Source of the DNA: Cymbidium sinense
Taxonomy: Eukaryota; Streptophyta; Magnoliopsida; Asparagales; Orchidaceae
Length of the DNA stretch: 64,000 nucleotides
Direction of reading: 5' to 3'
Assembly (NCBI GenBank): GCA_021442155.1
Contig: CM038232.1
Span: forward strand, 64,201,436-64,265,435
This document shows positions 46,410-60,179 of the stretch, piece after piece (position 1 is the first letter of the stretch; each line of letters starts with the position of its first letter). The notes below the pieces were generated by a model. It worked only from the letters and a program-made list of their open reading frames with translations. It searched no databases and had not been told where the DNA came from. A program made the translations under genes and the position numbers.

Positions 46410-49400
46410 GTAGGTTGCTAATTCTTTTATCTTGATTTTTAGCCTAAGCTTTAGGTGAGGTTATGAGTTCTTTATTTTTAGTTAAATTTTAAATTTGGTA
46501 GAAGATTTATTTTTCTCTAAGAGCCCAATCCACATCCAGCCATACATAAAGCAAGGAAGAAACCGAAAAGGATGTCACTTAATGCACAAGCTAAAGAAAT
46601 CAATCAATTTATAAAGCTAATCGTAAAAGAATAAGAGGTCAGGTGGTGCCGCGCTGAAAATAAATTGGGTAGCCAAGCTCTACCCTTACACAACCCAGAT
46701 TACAAATTGATTACATACAATTAAGCAAGGAACTCATTATTATGGGGTTCTTCAAGCTTCATTTCTCCATTCTTCTTTTCTTCTTTTCTTCTTTTCTTCT
46801 TTCTTCTTTGGTTCCTTCTTTTGGATGGTTGGAAGATGGATGCTCCAAAGGCTTCACATGGTACATAAGATGAGATCTTATGTCCAATGCTCATCCTAAT
46901 CCCCATAACAATCATTTCAAAATCCTAATTGCAATAATTACATGAAAGGAAAAAAGTAAATCTTGCTAACACCTGCAAAATATAGATTAGCTAAACAAAC
47001 CAAGCAAATCTCAAGCATGTATATTGGACTTATCACCCCACACATGGGTGACTAAGTCCACTTGTCCTATTGGATTATGCTTAGGGGTATAATCATATGT
47101 ACAGCAAAAGTATTTATATTTTTATTTATCACAGCGCCCCTTAAGCACAATCTCCTACAAAAGACAAAGGTTAGACTAAGATCTCCCTATCATTTATTTT
47201 ACGCACATTCATCCAAATATCCATAATAAAACATATATCACAAAACAAAGTAAATATCAAACCATGCACCATCCTAACCTAAAATCTAGAAGTTGTGACT
47301 TAGCCTAATATGCTTTAGAATTTTATGTGGTATGCTCTATGGCTTTAAGTTAGAATTTTCTAAGTGTGAAGCATGTTCAACTTAGAGGAGGGTTTCATTT
47401 AAGTTATTTAATTATTTTGGGTTGATTGTATTTTGTGTTTTGATTGAGTTCATGTGAATCTTATAATTAATTACTAAGTTATAAAGAGAGGGAAAGAGAA
47501 GAGAACTTCTCTTTCCTTCCCTAACCTAAGTAATTTCTAAAATGAATTCATGTTTTGATTTTGTTTAATGAATGTTTTATTATATATTTTAATTAATCCT
47601 AAGTTTAGATGAACTATAAATAAACCCATTCAAAAAGAAAGGCATTTCAAGATTAAGTAAAATGAACTAAATTCACAAAACACACATCACTTTATTTCTT
47701 TCCCAACATGTATAATATGCATATGAATGAGTATTAAGCATATCTATACATATAAATGGGAATGTTTAGCACACTTTATGATGCATGCTAAGTAATTAAT
47801 TTAAGAAAATTTGAATGTTTATGATGCATGATTTTCATCAAGTAAGAGGGTTTCTTATCCAATTTTCACATGCACATATGAATGTATGAAAGGCATAAGT
47901 GAGTACGACACCATTGTTAACCAGAGGTCTAAGGTACAAGACCTACTTAGAGCTACTTAATGCCTCGCAACCCTAGGGTTGTCCAGACTAATATACCACT
48001 TTCTTAAATACAAACATGTGTAAAAATGAATGGAAAAGAAAGAAAGCAAAAGTTTATGTTAGTTTCTTTATTTTTATTAATGCAATTTATATGTACAAAT
48101 ATAGGTATCCTTCTTAAGTAATAGCATAGGAATGAGTATGATATGGAATTAGGCAAGTGTTAGGTTCTTTTCAAATGAACTATACACCTTGCCAAGTCCT
48201 ATTCAAAACTATACTTAAAGAGAAGATAAGAGAAACTTACAATAAGCACATCCTTATATTTTTACTCACATGAAAGCTTATAAGTAAGATATAAGTCACA
48301 CACTTTCAATTTTGATAATTGATTCATATATTTTGAAAATAATTTTGGATTTAATAGTGATAATAGCCATTCATATTCTTACTTTAGCCAAAACATGCAA
48401 TTTGACATAAAGGAAACATTTTCATTTTAAATTTGATTTTGAAAAGCATGAATGTATAAAACCATATGACAACACATATTTAGCATGTTGGGAAGAACTA
48501 AAGTAATGAAAGAAAGTAAACAAATTCACCTCAATTAATTCCTAAAGATTATCTTATGAAATAAGAAAGCTTAAAGTAAATCAAAGTTTATTTAATAGGA
48601 TTTTTGTTCGATTTTGAATTTGATTTGATTTTTAAAATGTGAAGTGAGTTTGTTGTTCCTAACCCATTCCCACATGTGTTTGATATTTTTTTTTTCAATT
48701 TTTAGATGATTAGATTCATTTTATATTTTTATTAGGTTAAGGTATGAATTAAGCATGTTAATTACCCCTTACCTACACCACCTTAGCATAGTTAATCAAA
48801 TAATTATGAGCCAATGAGATGACATAAAATCTCACAAGGAATTTAAATTTGTAATGTACCTAGGAAGAAAGGGCCTAATGCAATTTGGTTCATGATTAAT
48901 GATTAATTAAGCTTAGGGGTTTAACTTAAGTAATTTCAAAACACCCTCACACATATGAGTTGAATTTTAATTTCCTTAATTGAACTTAGGAACACCCAAG
49001 CATCTACCCCAAGTAGATTAATTGAATTCTAAGTTTTATAAATTTAGAAATTAATTAAGAGGGTAATTAGTGAATTAACCCTTAATTAAAAGAGGATTAA
49101 GAAAGAAAAGGGGGTTTAAGGAATAGCTTAGGGGAAATGCCCCAAAATTATTCTCTAAACCTCCTATTCACTGAAATAGACCTTAATCAACTTCAACAAA
49201 AGATTAAATCACTAATCAAACCCTTAATTATCCTTAATTACATTAAGGGGTAATTAGGAAATGAATTAGCATTTTCCCAATTAAGCCATCAATAAATCTC
49301 AAGAAAACTAGGGGAGGTAGAAATCATCCCCTAAAATACCCTCAAGAAGTTTGAAAATAATTATTGGATTAATTAAGGGGTAATTAACAAATTAATATTT

Positions 49401-49445
49401 CCAATAAAACCCAAATTTAGAGAAAAAGTACTTAAAATTAATTAA
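46410..49445 (-). mobile_element. Family C LTR, left copy, truncated at both ends
   Basis: It begins in mid-LTR at a GGTTGCTAATTC block (equivalent to 53755) and runs parallel to 53755-56680. It carries only one, diverged, copy of the ~90-bp module (about 47905-48000). It ends near 49445, where the antisense gag remnant begins. This is the same odd arrangement as family A at 18561: coding DNA joined directly to a cut LTR. Confidence 0.7.
46667..46690 (-). promoter_or_regulatory. Hairpin next to a damaged TATA motif, family C LTR
   Basis: The GGGTAG/CTACCC stem is intact (46667-46685), while the neighbouring TATAAG has become TGTAAG. This is the third occurrence of the same stem in this window. 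Confidence 0.45.
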
Positions 49446-50120
49446 AATTGCTAATAGACTATCCAGAGCAAGTGAGGTGGTGCACTGCTGTCGGGATATC
49501 ACTCTCCGAAGTTATCCTTTGCAACTAGCAAACCTTCCTTGGTATTAGAGGTTTGAGCTGCTTCAGGCACCTACAAGAAAAGTTTCTTGATCTTAGAAAT
49601 GCTCTTTTTAGAGGTACAGGATAAGGAGATATCCCAACCTTCTTCAATCTTAAGAGGATCGCAAGTAACCCCAAGGATTACTTTAACAGAACTGGATGGT
49701 TTTTCTAATAAGTATTCCTTAGGGATAACTATGGCTCCCGACTTGTAGCTACGCTCAAGCTAGTCCTTAAATGTAATATAATCCTCTAAGAAATGGCCTA
49801 ACATGTGGTGGTATGGGCAATAGCTAGGATCATTGTACTTGCCCACTTCCTCCATCCTCTTAGGCTCTGGTAATTGAAAGTTAAGTTTCTTCAAGAGATT
49901 CTTGAAGATTTTTCTAACTACCTCCCTCTTGAATGAATATGGCTTATTCAATCTATCAATAAGAGTAGGTGGAAAGTAACTACCTAGCAAGATATGAATG
50001 AATAAGGGTAGGCTAATATGGTGGAACTAGTCATTGTGGCGACTACGATGGCCAGTATGATGGCCGAGGTGGTGGAAGAGGAGGTGGCAAAGGAGGTTGT
50101 TGAGCTCATGGTCTCTCATA
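49446..50120 (-). pseudogene. Gag C-terminal and zinc-binding region, right element
   Basis: This is the nucleic-acid-binding end of Gag. The open piece 49760-49990 gives SYFPPTLIDRLNKPYSFKRE, LLKKLNFQLPEPKRMEEVGK and YCPYHHMLGHFLEDYITFKD. The Cys-His-His pattern is kept, but the last Cys of the motif is Tyr (TGT to TAT). Downstream (to 49446) follow LERSYKSGAIVIPKEYLLEK and SVKVILG, as in the family A copy. Upstream near 50030-50105 is a proline-rich stretch. The region ends where the truncated LTR begins. Confidence 0.8.
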
Positions 50121-50800
50121 CTAAACTCTAGGCTCTTCCCCATCCACTAACAAACCCGTCTCCTCCTCTCAAATACTTTTTGCAGCTTGGGCCTAGATGA
50201 TTAGTCGGGAAAGGGCAACTATTTGGCTTCCTCCTGTAGGCTAGCCACCTTGTTGATTAGCTTCTCAATTATTTTAAGCATGAAGGTGACCGGGCCATGC
50301 ATATTCTTTAGAAGAATCTCAATGTCATGTTATTCGAACAGCTGTGGCTTGCATTTCATGCTTAGGTTGCACTACCTGAGAATGTAATATAAAAGGGACT
50401 CATTGGGCTTCTAATTCTCTACCATGAGGTCACCCACAATCACCCTCTACTGAGCTCCAATAAATCACTTGATTAAGAGATGTTCCAACTTAGTAAAAGT
50501 CTTCACCGAACTATTAGTAGTTCAGCATACCAATCAAATGCAACCCCTGCTATGCTGCTAACAAAAAGTCTAAACAGGAGTGCGTCACTGCCACCGACAT
50601 TGCAATAACTAGCTCTGAAGTATGTAATGTGCTGTTGTGGGTTCTCACTACCATCAAAAATCTTGAAGGATGGTGGCACAAAACCCTTGAGGTATTGAAC
50701 TACATCGAATTCCTCTAGGTATGGTCTACCCTTTAGAATGGATGAGCTCCCCCTAGCTTGCCAACGCCTCCTTCACCTAATGTTCTACCATATGCTTGAT
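50121..50800 (-). pseudogene. Gag core, right element
   Basis: This is the particle-forming core of Gag, homologous to 22026-22367. Read in shifting minus-strand frames it gives VEH-VKEALA, KGRPYLEEFD, LKGFVPPSFKIFDGSENPQQ, HITYFRASYCNVGGSDALLF and RLFVSSIAGVAFDWYAE. At least one stop and two frame changes break it. The residues that mark the plant retrotransposon Gag domain (Phe-Val-Ser-Ser, Phe-Asp-Trp-Tyr) are intact. Conservation between the two elements shows that they share one Gag type. Confidence 0.8.
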
Positions 50801-52634
50801 GTCCTTCTTACGCATGGAGGTAATATTTGTGACCTTCCTATGCAATCTACCAGCATCATCATCTACGGGAGTGCACCTACTATGGCCTAAAGTATGTACC
50901 AACTCTGGCCGGTCAACTACCATAGGAGAAGGCTGCTATACTGGGTTATGTATTGCTAAGACCACTGCCATCAACTCTTCTACCCTCTTCTCCATCCTAT
51001 CTATTTGATCATCCTTCTGCTTGAGCTAGTGGAGGAGGTGTTGGGTCTAGTGAGATGTGTCACCTTCCTCGATCACGGCACCTTCCTGACTATGTTGATC
51101 TTACTGTAAAGATCCTCTGGTGTCGACCATGTGGACCTCGACTGTGTCATCCAATATGTCATCTTCATCAGGATCAAAGCTAACTCTACCCTCCTCCTAG
51201 TCTGAGTGATCACTGCCAACAATCTGCTTGATCACAATGCAACAGTCCTCTATGATATCATCTAAAGATCGATCATCTATCCTGCCTAGTTCTATTGGAA
51301 TGTAGACTGACTATTGATTGACCATAGGACTATGCTCTACATACAGTATATACTGAATACTTTGTGCTGGCAGGGTGCACTCCCTAACTGGCTCAACTGC
51401 CATGGGGACTATATCTATGTCCCCTCCCCTTTCTCCCTCTGACTAATGTAGAGGTGGTGCGACCACGATGCTCTTGGGTCGCCACTCCCTCCAAACCACA
51501 GCTAAGGTGGAAGGTTGAGTAGGGAGCTCGATCTCACCTCAATGGGTGGAATGGATGGAGCAGGATTCTTAGGCCATAGCCGGATCACCAATGGAGATGG
51601 TCTTTCCCCAAATGGGGGCTTCTGAAGCTTGGTGGGGATGGTAGATGCTGTAAGCTAGACGGCTGATTGTAGGCCATGAGAAAAGTAGTGTGATGATAAG
51701 GACAATGACTGCCTCTCAGTCAGAGATCTCCTCATGCATCAAATAGTGCCTGTGAGAACTATATTGTTTGAATGATCAGCCCTAACAGGGCATCGATCAG
51801 GAAATTTTATCAAAGTAGAGGATGCTGACTGTCTAACGTACCTCCTCCTCTTTCGCTTGCCCACTTGGGCAGTGACTTTAGCCTCCACAGTTTCTCTCCC
51901 TATTTATTTAACCCACTAATGCTTCTATGGATCAAACTCTTCAAGTCATGTAAGAATCCAACTCCAAGAGTTTGGGCTCTGTTGACCCGATGAAGAACTG
52001 ATCATAGACCGGCATAGGGCTTCCTCCTGTCCCAAGATGGTGTCTCAACCTATGCTAGTGGAGGCAAATCCTCCTATAATCCTCCTCTTCATCCAAGTCG
52101 AGAGGGGTAAAACCTACTTCCACTCAAGAGTGGAGAGGTCTCATGAGGGAAACCCTCCTCAGCTACATGAGAAGCATCATCAACCTACCTTGCCTCGTGC
52201 TCATAGTGCGGCTTAACCTTTTGGATTTTGCTGAGGCATTACATCATAGTAAGCGAGGTAGAGTGTGAGGTAGAACCTACCTCAAAGATAGGGGAGACTA
52301 TCTCGGAGACCAAGATAGTCTACCCCTTCATAATGGGGGATACCAATGAGGAGGTTATAACCCTCATTAGGAATGTTCTAGGGGCAGCTGACTGAGTAGG
52401 TACTGAAGCAACTGACACTGACACTGATGTTGATCGGGGTGTGGGAACCACAACAGCCTTCCTCTTTAGTGAGGAAAACTCATAATCTGATGGGAGGTTA
52501 AAACAAAGGAGTGGCTTCTGCCTTGCTGTGGTGAAATTATTTAAGATTTCTAAGATGTATACTTCCATCTTCACTCTATGTGAAATAAAATGAAGATAGA
52601 AATATACTTTTTTATGCATTTTTGGATACCACAT
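50801..52634 (-). pseudogene. Gag N-terminal region, right element (decayed)
   Basis: By position this is the N-terminal Gag part and leader of the right-hand element. It is GC-richer than its surroundings. Readable minus-strand pieces include a coiled-coil-like segment near 50940-51060 (equivalent to 22425-22646) and 52320-52634, whose SSLKRKAVVVPTPRSTSVSV stretch is low complexity. I recognise no domain other than by synteny with 22425-23822. I could not find a primer site between this region and the LTR at 52635, so the leader is probably deleted or badly eroded. Confidence 0.55.
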
Positions 52635-53963
52635 AGAACCGCAGATGTTCTTATTGAGGGTGATCGAGTATGAAATTAAGGAGAGATGTACTATCTCAAA
52701 AGATAGAAGTCACCACCCAAAAATTGACCTAATTAGCTCAACAAGGACTCCTAAAGATAATGGATCTACATATGTACTAGAGATTCTTCCATTAGTTTAC
52801 ATGGAAAAGTAAAGTAGAGTTTCTTTTAAATCGGGTTCATTAAGTTCCCTACAGGGGCAAGCCCACAGAGTTAATTACATCCTAATAAAGGGGATTCCTT
52901 AGGAATACTCTCGATTGAGGTAAATGATCATTGTCTCCAAAGATTTCAATAGGTAGGACTATCAATCGATTAGTTTATTTTTTGCAAATCAAGTGGGATC
53001 GATCAAGAGGAGGGAGTTCTTATCAAAGCCAAATGAAGATGAGTAGGGGATGCTTAGGATACTAGAAAACCTAATAAACATCCCAAATTATCCTATGGTT
53101 GGGCTTTACATTCTTAAAATTGAATTATTTATTTGAGTTAAATTTTTAATAGAAATTTAGGGCTTATAATTCCATAATACAAGATTAGGGAAATGCCTAG
53201 GAGGTGAGGATATATACTTATGACCTGTAAAGGGGAGAAGTAACCTTAGAACCTAAATCTAGGGAGCTTTATCGAGGGCTAAAAGCATGACCTAAATCTA
53301 AGGTGAAAATAGGTATTTGGTCCACCTCCACAAGAGAGGATAAATCACATGCTTGGACTTACAACCACTGGGTGGCGCCAACCAACTCCTATGATTTTAA
53401 ATTCATATAGGCAAGTCATATTTTATGCAAGATAGCTACTATTATTTATTTTAGAAAGACTAAGTCCTTAAACTCGCTCCTTAGAGACTAGATCATGTAA
53501 GGGCATGAAAATGACCTAGATCTAATGCAAAATATATTACATTTTATTTTTCATTAAATCATTTGACTTAGCTTATTGGATCCATATGCCTAATGCATGA
53601 GAAATAAGATTATTAAAATTAGTGAGAAGGGGAGGTGTGTTTCCACCATGGCTCTCAAAGGTCATGCCAAGAAAGGTGGAAGCCCTCCAATCAAGAGTGA
53701 AATAATATACTTTTATGCTTGATGTTAGAAAAGCAATACTCATCCAGCTAAGTGGTTGCTAATTCTTTTATCTTAATTTTTATCTTAAGCTTTAGGTGAG
53801 GTCATGAGTTATTTATTTTTAATTTTGAGTTGATTAATTTGGTAGAAGATTTATGTTTTCCTAAGAGCCTAATCATCATCTGCCATACATCAAGTAAAAA
53901 GAAACTAGAAAACATGTCATCTTAATGCTAAATAAAATCAAAATAAATTGGTAATGAATAAAT

Positions 53964-53969
53964 TTTATA
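53964..53969 (-). promoter_or_regulatory. Candidate TATA box, family C right LTR
   Basis: The minus strand reads TTGTATAAAATT at the place equivalent to the TATA motifs of the other copies. The GGGTAG stem beside it has been deleted. Confidence 0.45.
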
Positions 53970-56927
53970 CAACCAGATTACAAATGAATTAATTTACTAA
54001 TCAAGTAAGGAAATTCATGTTATGGGGTCTTCATTTCTTCTTTTCTTCTTTCTTCTTCTTTTTGGTTCCTTATTTTGGATGATTGAAGGTGGTTGCTCCA
54101 AAGATTCACATGGTACATAAGATGAGATCTTATTACCAAAGTTCATCCTAATCCCCCATAACATTCATTCCAAAATCCTAATTACAAAAATTAAATGAAA
54201 AGGAAAAGTAAATCTAACTAACACCTACAAAATAGATATTAACTAAACAAATCATACAATTCTGAATAATGTATATTGGACTTAGCACCCCACACATGGG
54301 TAACCAAGTCCACCTGGCCTATTGGATTATGCTTAGGGGTAGAAGCACCTGCACAGCTAAAGCATTTATATTTTTATTACAGTGCCCCTTAAGCAAATCC
54401 CTCCAAAAAATAATGATTAGACTAAATCATCCTACCATTCATTCTATGCACATTCACCCTAACATCCAGACTAGAAACAATATGTCATAAAATAAAAGCA
54501 AATATCAAGCCATGCATCGTCCTAACCTAAAGCTAGAAGTGGCGGCTTAACATAGTGTGTGTGCTTAAAAAGGTTTGTGTGGTATGCTTAGCTATGGCTT
54601 TAAGGCTTAGATTTTCTAAGTGTGAAGATGTTCAATTTAGATGGGTGATTTTATTTAAGTTGTTTAGTTGATTTGGGTGATTTTTATTTGATGATTTATT
54701 TTTGGTTTAAATGAATCCTACAATAAATAACTAAGTTGTAAAGAGAGAGAAAAGAGAAGAGAACTTATCTTTCCTTCCCTACCTTAAGTAATTTCTAAAG
54801 TGGATTCATATTTAATTTTATTTAGTGAGTATTTTATTATGTGTTTTAAATAATCCTAAGTTTAGATTCTCCCTAAATAAACTTATTCAAAAGAAAGGGA
54901 TTTTAAGATTAAGTAAAGTCAACTAATATCACAATGTATAACATGCATATGAATTAATCCTAAGCATATCTATACATACAAATGGAAATGTTTAACACAC
55001 TTTATGATGAATGCTAAGAAATGTTACTTAAGAAAATTGGAATGCTTTATGATGCATGATTTTCATTAAGTAGAAAAGAGGGTTTATTTTATCCATTATT
55101 CACATACACATGTATATGTATGAAAGGCATAAGTGAGTACGATGCTATCATATCTAGGGGTAAGGTACAAGACCTTAGGCTACTTAAAAGCCTCAACCCG
55201 GGTTGTCCAGACTAATATACCTCTTTTCTTAAATACAAACACATGTATAAAAGAAATGGATGGAAAAAAGAAAGATGCAAAAAGTTTGTATGTGTTTATT
55301 TATTTTGTTTATACAATTTATATGTGCAAGTGTGGATGTCCTTCTTAGGTAATAACATAGGGATGGATAGGAATGGGGTTAGGCAAGTGTTGTATTCTTT
55401 TCAAGTGAACTATACGCTTATCCAAATCTTATTCAAAACTATGCTAAAAGAAAAGAGAAGGAAAGTTACACTATGCGCATCTTCATATTTATATCTACAT
55501 GAAAGATTATAAATTATTATAAGTAGCACACTTTCAGTTTTAGGTATTTAATTTATAGATTTTGAAAATAGTTTTTGGTTTAATAGTAATAATAGTCATT
55601 CATATTTTTTTTACTTTAGCCAAAACATGCAATGTGACATCAAGAAAATATTTCATTTTGATTTTGATTATAAAAAGGTATGAATGCATGAATCTCATGT
55701 GACATGCACATTTAGCATGCTAGAAAGAAATAAAGTGATGAAAGTAATGTAAAATTCACCCTAATTAATTCTAAAGACAATCCTATGAAATAAGAAAGTT
55801 TAAAGTGAATCAAAGTTTGTTTAATGTGATTTTTGTTTTGAATTTATTTTATATTTGATTTAGGAAATGTGAAAGAATGTTTGTTGGTCCTAACCCATTT
55901 CCCCATGTGTATGGAATTTTAGTTTAATCTTTAGATGATTAGATGATTTTTTATATTTTGATTAGGTTAAGGTATGAATTAAGTGTATTAATTACCCCTT
56001 ATCTATACCACCTTAGTATATTCAATCAAATAATTATGAGCCAATGATATGGCATAAAACCACACAAGGAATTTAAATCAGCAATGCACCTAAGAAGAAA
56101 AGGGCCTAATGCATTTGGCTCATGATTAATGCTTAATTAAGCTAAGGGATTTAAGTTAAGTAATTTCATAACCCCTCTCATACATGTGAGTTGGATTTTG
56201 ATTTCCTTAGTGTACTTAGGTTATTGAACACCTAAGCATCTTCCCAAGATGGATTAGTTAAGTTCTGGAAGGTTTTAGAATTTTATCAAATTTAGTGGGA
56301 AAGTGAATTAAACCTATAAGTTTAGATTAAGAAGAAAGAGAGGGTTTCGAATAGCAAAAAAATATCCCAAAATTATTCTAAACCTCTTATTTAAAACAAA
56401 CCTTCAATTAACTCAATCATGGGTTAAACCACTAATTACACACTTAATTAAACTTAATTACATTAAGAGGATAATTAGAAATTAATCTAGCAATTAATCT
56501 AATTAAACCATCAATAAATCCCAAGAAAATTAATGGAGGTAGAAGTCATCCTACTAATCATACACAAGAAGTTTAAGATTAATCAATGGGGTAATTAGAG
56601 AGTAATTAGCAAAATAAAATTCTTAATAAAACCCAAATCTAGAGAATAACACTATTCAAAATCCATTGAAATCATTTTTATAATATTCTAGATGTAAATA
56701 CCTTTCATATGCAATTTATTTCACATTTTTCTGATTTTTCTACACTTAGATATGAATTTTTGAACTTTCCTTGATTAATTAAGTGATTTAAATCCCTAAT
56801 TATATAGTTAATCTGTTGTGCGGATGTCACGGTGTGCACTTTCCATGTGGCGCAATGGGATTCACTATTTAAGTTGTCACATCATAGCACCACATCAGCG
56901 GCGCTGCTATGTGCTTTCTCCTCATCT

Positions 56928-56948
56928 CATCCGATCAAGGATCGGATG
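56928..56948. promoter_or_regulatory. U3 palindrome, family C right LTR
   Basis: Arms CATCCGATC and GATCGGATG flank the loop AAG. This is a 9-bp perfect stem of the same type as 8056-8082. Confidence 0.65.
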
Positions 56949-57267
56949 GTGAGGTTAAATCCGTGGTTCTAAAGGGATAAAACTTGGGATCTACATGGAT
57001 TTAATCATGGCCATCTTAAGATTAATCTAATTGAATTACTATCACATGACACATGTTAAATTATTCCTTTTCATCACATGTAACATGCATATGATGTTTA
57101 ATCCTAAGTGTGTCTATACATGCAACATAATTTAGCATACTTATATGATGAATGTAGATATGTATTTGAAGTTTGTATTTTCATTTCTGACTGAATTATT
57201 TAATTATATTAATTTAAAGCTCATCCAAATTCTTAAACAAGAATACATAGGGATGAATTTAAATAGG

Positions 57268-57844
57268 TACGTCATTGTTAAGTGAGGTAATCAAATGACC
57301 TTGGGACTAACTAAAGCCTGTTCTAGGATGTCCAAACTATATACCCATTTGCATTCAAACATATGTAAATTTATATACATGAGATAAGAAAGAAAGCTCC
57401 AAATCACATGACTAATTAATCCAAACACTTAATTGATGCATTTAATGCTTTTTAGTAGAAAGAGGGATTTTCCTTTTTTAGCCACACATACATACACATG
57501 TAAAGAGAAATGAGCAATACGTCCTTTGTTAATGTGAAGTGAGGTAATCAAATGCCCTCCTTGGAGATAGCTAAAGCCTCGTATTCCTGGGATGTCCAAA
57601 CTACATACTCTGCTATCTCACTACACATGAAGGTATATGTAAATAAGAGGAAGAAAATCATGCAAAAATTACATTTCGTATTTGATTAAAACATTTATGT
57701 ATGTGAAACAAAGTTCCATTCACATTCTAATGAAATACATGTAAATGAAATTAGATAAGTAGTCATTAACTGGAATGAGGTAATCAAATGACCTCCTTGG
57801 GGCTAACTAAAGCCTCGCATTCCGGGATGTCGAGATTATATACT
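57268..57844 (-). repeat. Triplicated ~90-bp module, copy 3
   Basis: Modules at 57268-57344 (shortened), 57520-57609 and 57760-57844, with the same order and similar spacing as at 35678-36286. Confidence 0.85.
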
Positions 57845-59057
57845 TATTAATATTTAAATACATGTAAAACTACACATGAATTAAGAGAAAGAATACTTTA
57901 CTTCACATACCTAAGTTATAAGCACACACAAACCTACATGTATTCATAACTACTATCACTCTAATCAATGTAATTGATTTATAAACTTTCAAAAAAAAAT
58001 TTTGAATTTATTAGTGATAATAGCCACACATATTATAAATTAATCCAACACATACAAGCTTACATAAAGGAAAATTTTTTGATTTAATTGATTTAGAAAA
58101 GATTAATGCATGATTTCAAATGATAAACACCATTTAACATGATTGAAGAGGAATAAATAAACATAAACACATGATTTCATTCAATTGAATTAATTTCTAA
58201 GGACAATCATATTAAATAAAGCCATTTAAAGTAAAACAAAATTTTCTTAATATCCTTTTAATTTCATGTTTTAATTTGATTTGAGGATGTGAGAAAAGGT
58301 TTACAAATTCTAGTTTATTTAAGTTTATTAATTAATGAATTGAAAATTAAATCAACAATGATCTATAAAATTAGCTAATTATACAAATTGATATCAATAT
58401 GCTTTCAACGGTAATTAATTAGTTAAGAACTTAATTAAGTACTCTTATGGCCTCACATGTGGGTTAACCATAATTTCCTTAAGATATCTTTAGGTTATTG
58501 AACACATAAAGGTCTACCCAAGAATTGAATTAAGACTTAATATGATTATGATTTCAATTTAATTAATTAAGTGATTTAATTAATTAAAATCTTAAATTAA
58601 TCTCATTTTGAAAAGTGAAATGAGGAAAATAGGTTAGGAAAGAGGTCCCAACCCTATTCCTTAGTTCATTTATTGTCGATTGACTAATGAAATTAATTAA
58701 TTTATTTATTATTGTTCATGGGATTTCAATTAAAATTTTTGGATACCAAGATTAAAGAGTACTGTAATTAATAATTTATAATTAAAGTAATTAAGCCTTT
58801 AATTAATTTTTTTAAAATTAATTAAGATCATTTTATTTAATTCTCCTTGAAATACCTTTAAAATGAGTATTTATTAGTATTTTATGATTTTTCTATGATT
58901 TTTATGATTGAAGTTTCAAACCAAAAAATGATTAATTAATTACAATCTAATCTTTCATGGAATGCGCTTTCCACGTGGCACCTCAAGATTGGATATTTAA
59001 AACTTATTCGACTCAGCGCCTATATGGCGGTGGCAGTTCGTGTTTTCTCGTGTGTCG

Positions 59058-59074
59058 TCCGATCTAAGATCGGA
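59058..59074. promoter_or_regulatory. U3 palindrome, copy 3
   Basis: Arms TCCGATC and GATCGGA flank the loop TAA. This is a 7-bp perfect stem; the outer pairs seen in other copies are lost. Confidence 0.6.
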
Positions 59075-60179
59075 TGCCATAATTAATCCCGTGGTGCAAA
59101 ATGATTAAATCAAATTAATCTGATGGATCTAATCATTGTCATTCCAATCGGAATGGATGGCGTGATCCATCTCCTCCAGCAATGAGAGATGGAGCTCATA
59201 CCACGATCCAACTTGATGAGCTTGGATCAACTCTAAAAGGATCCCACACTTTCATGACGTCGATCGAAGGGGATCCAATGTTCAAGATCACACAAGATGC
59301 ACATTTCCTTCACTAATCTCTAACCTATTTTTTCCTTAGTCGTTTTGCTAAATTACCTCATCAGAGCTCAAGATCGGTGGTGAATTTGATTGAGAAAGCT
59401 TCTTCTAGTGGAGATGAAGCCCTACTAATCAGCACGAGCCTTGATTTGGTGTAATTTGATTGAAAGACCAACGCCCAAAGCTTAGGAGATCAGTGTTGAT
59501 CAAAGTCTTATCTCTGATAGTCGGGGAGCTCGGGAGAAGATTCATTCTTGCTCATGCTATAGGATAGTGTGCAAAGTTAATTTGACTTTGGTGGAGTTTT
59601 GAGCAAATGGGATCAAGGGAGGTATTGCCTATTTTGACTTGAAGGAACCGGCAATGGGTGATTAGGAGCTCGAAACACTCTATGAAGCTTTGGGATACTC
59701 TAGGGTTATAGCTCACACTAAGGCTCTCTTCTCAGTTTGGATTGAAATGAGGAGGTTATACCCCCTCATTCCCAAGATTTGATGGTTGTGATGGGTTTGG
59801 CATTTTGTGGATGTTCGGACACCTCAGAGGGTCATGGGTGGTAGGGAGGAGGAGAGTTAGCTCGGCTTGGTTGGTTGAAGGTGTGGAGGTGGCTGCCAAG
59901 GAGGAATCATGGGTGTCCTATGAGTTTCAAATACTCCAACCGGGAGGGTGAAGTGATTTTGCCTCCCATGGGTCATGGCCAACCCAACCACCCCTTGGGT
60001 TAGGTTGGGCAGTGTCCTAGGTGCTTAAGTGGACCATTGGGAGAGTACTAAGTGGCCAAGAAATGGAAATGACCACTTACATGGGTGATTTGTCTGATGT
60101 GATACCCTTAACCCAAGAGTGTAATAGTCATTTGGCATTGGATTTGATTTAGATAGATTTGAAATGAGTGTGGTTAGCC

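Larger units (their letters stand above)
52635..57010 (-). mobile_element. Family C LTR, right copy (5' LTR), truncated at the right
   Basis: It opens near 52635 with a GGATACCACATAGAA block matching other LTR starts (for example 33030) and continues for 4.4 kb. It contains the TATA motif at 53964-53969, one module (about 55130-55225) and the GC-richer U3 part with a palindrome at 56928-56948. At about 57010 it is cut, and another LTR copy starts in mid-sequence. The TG at the extreme end is not clear. Confidence 0.7.
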
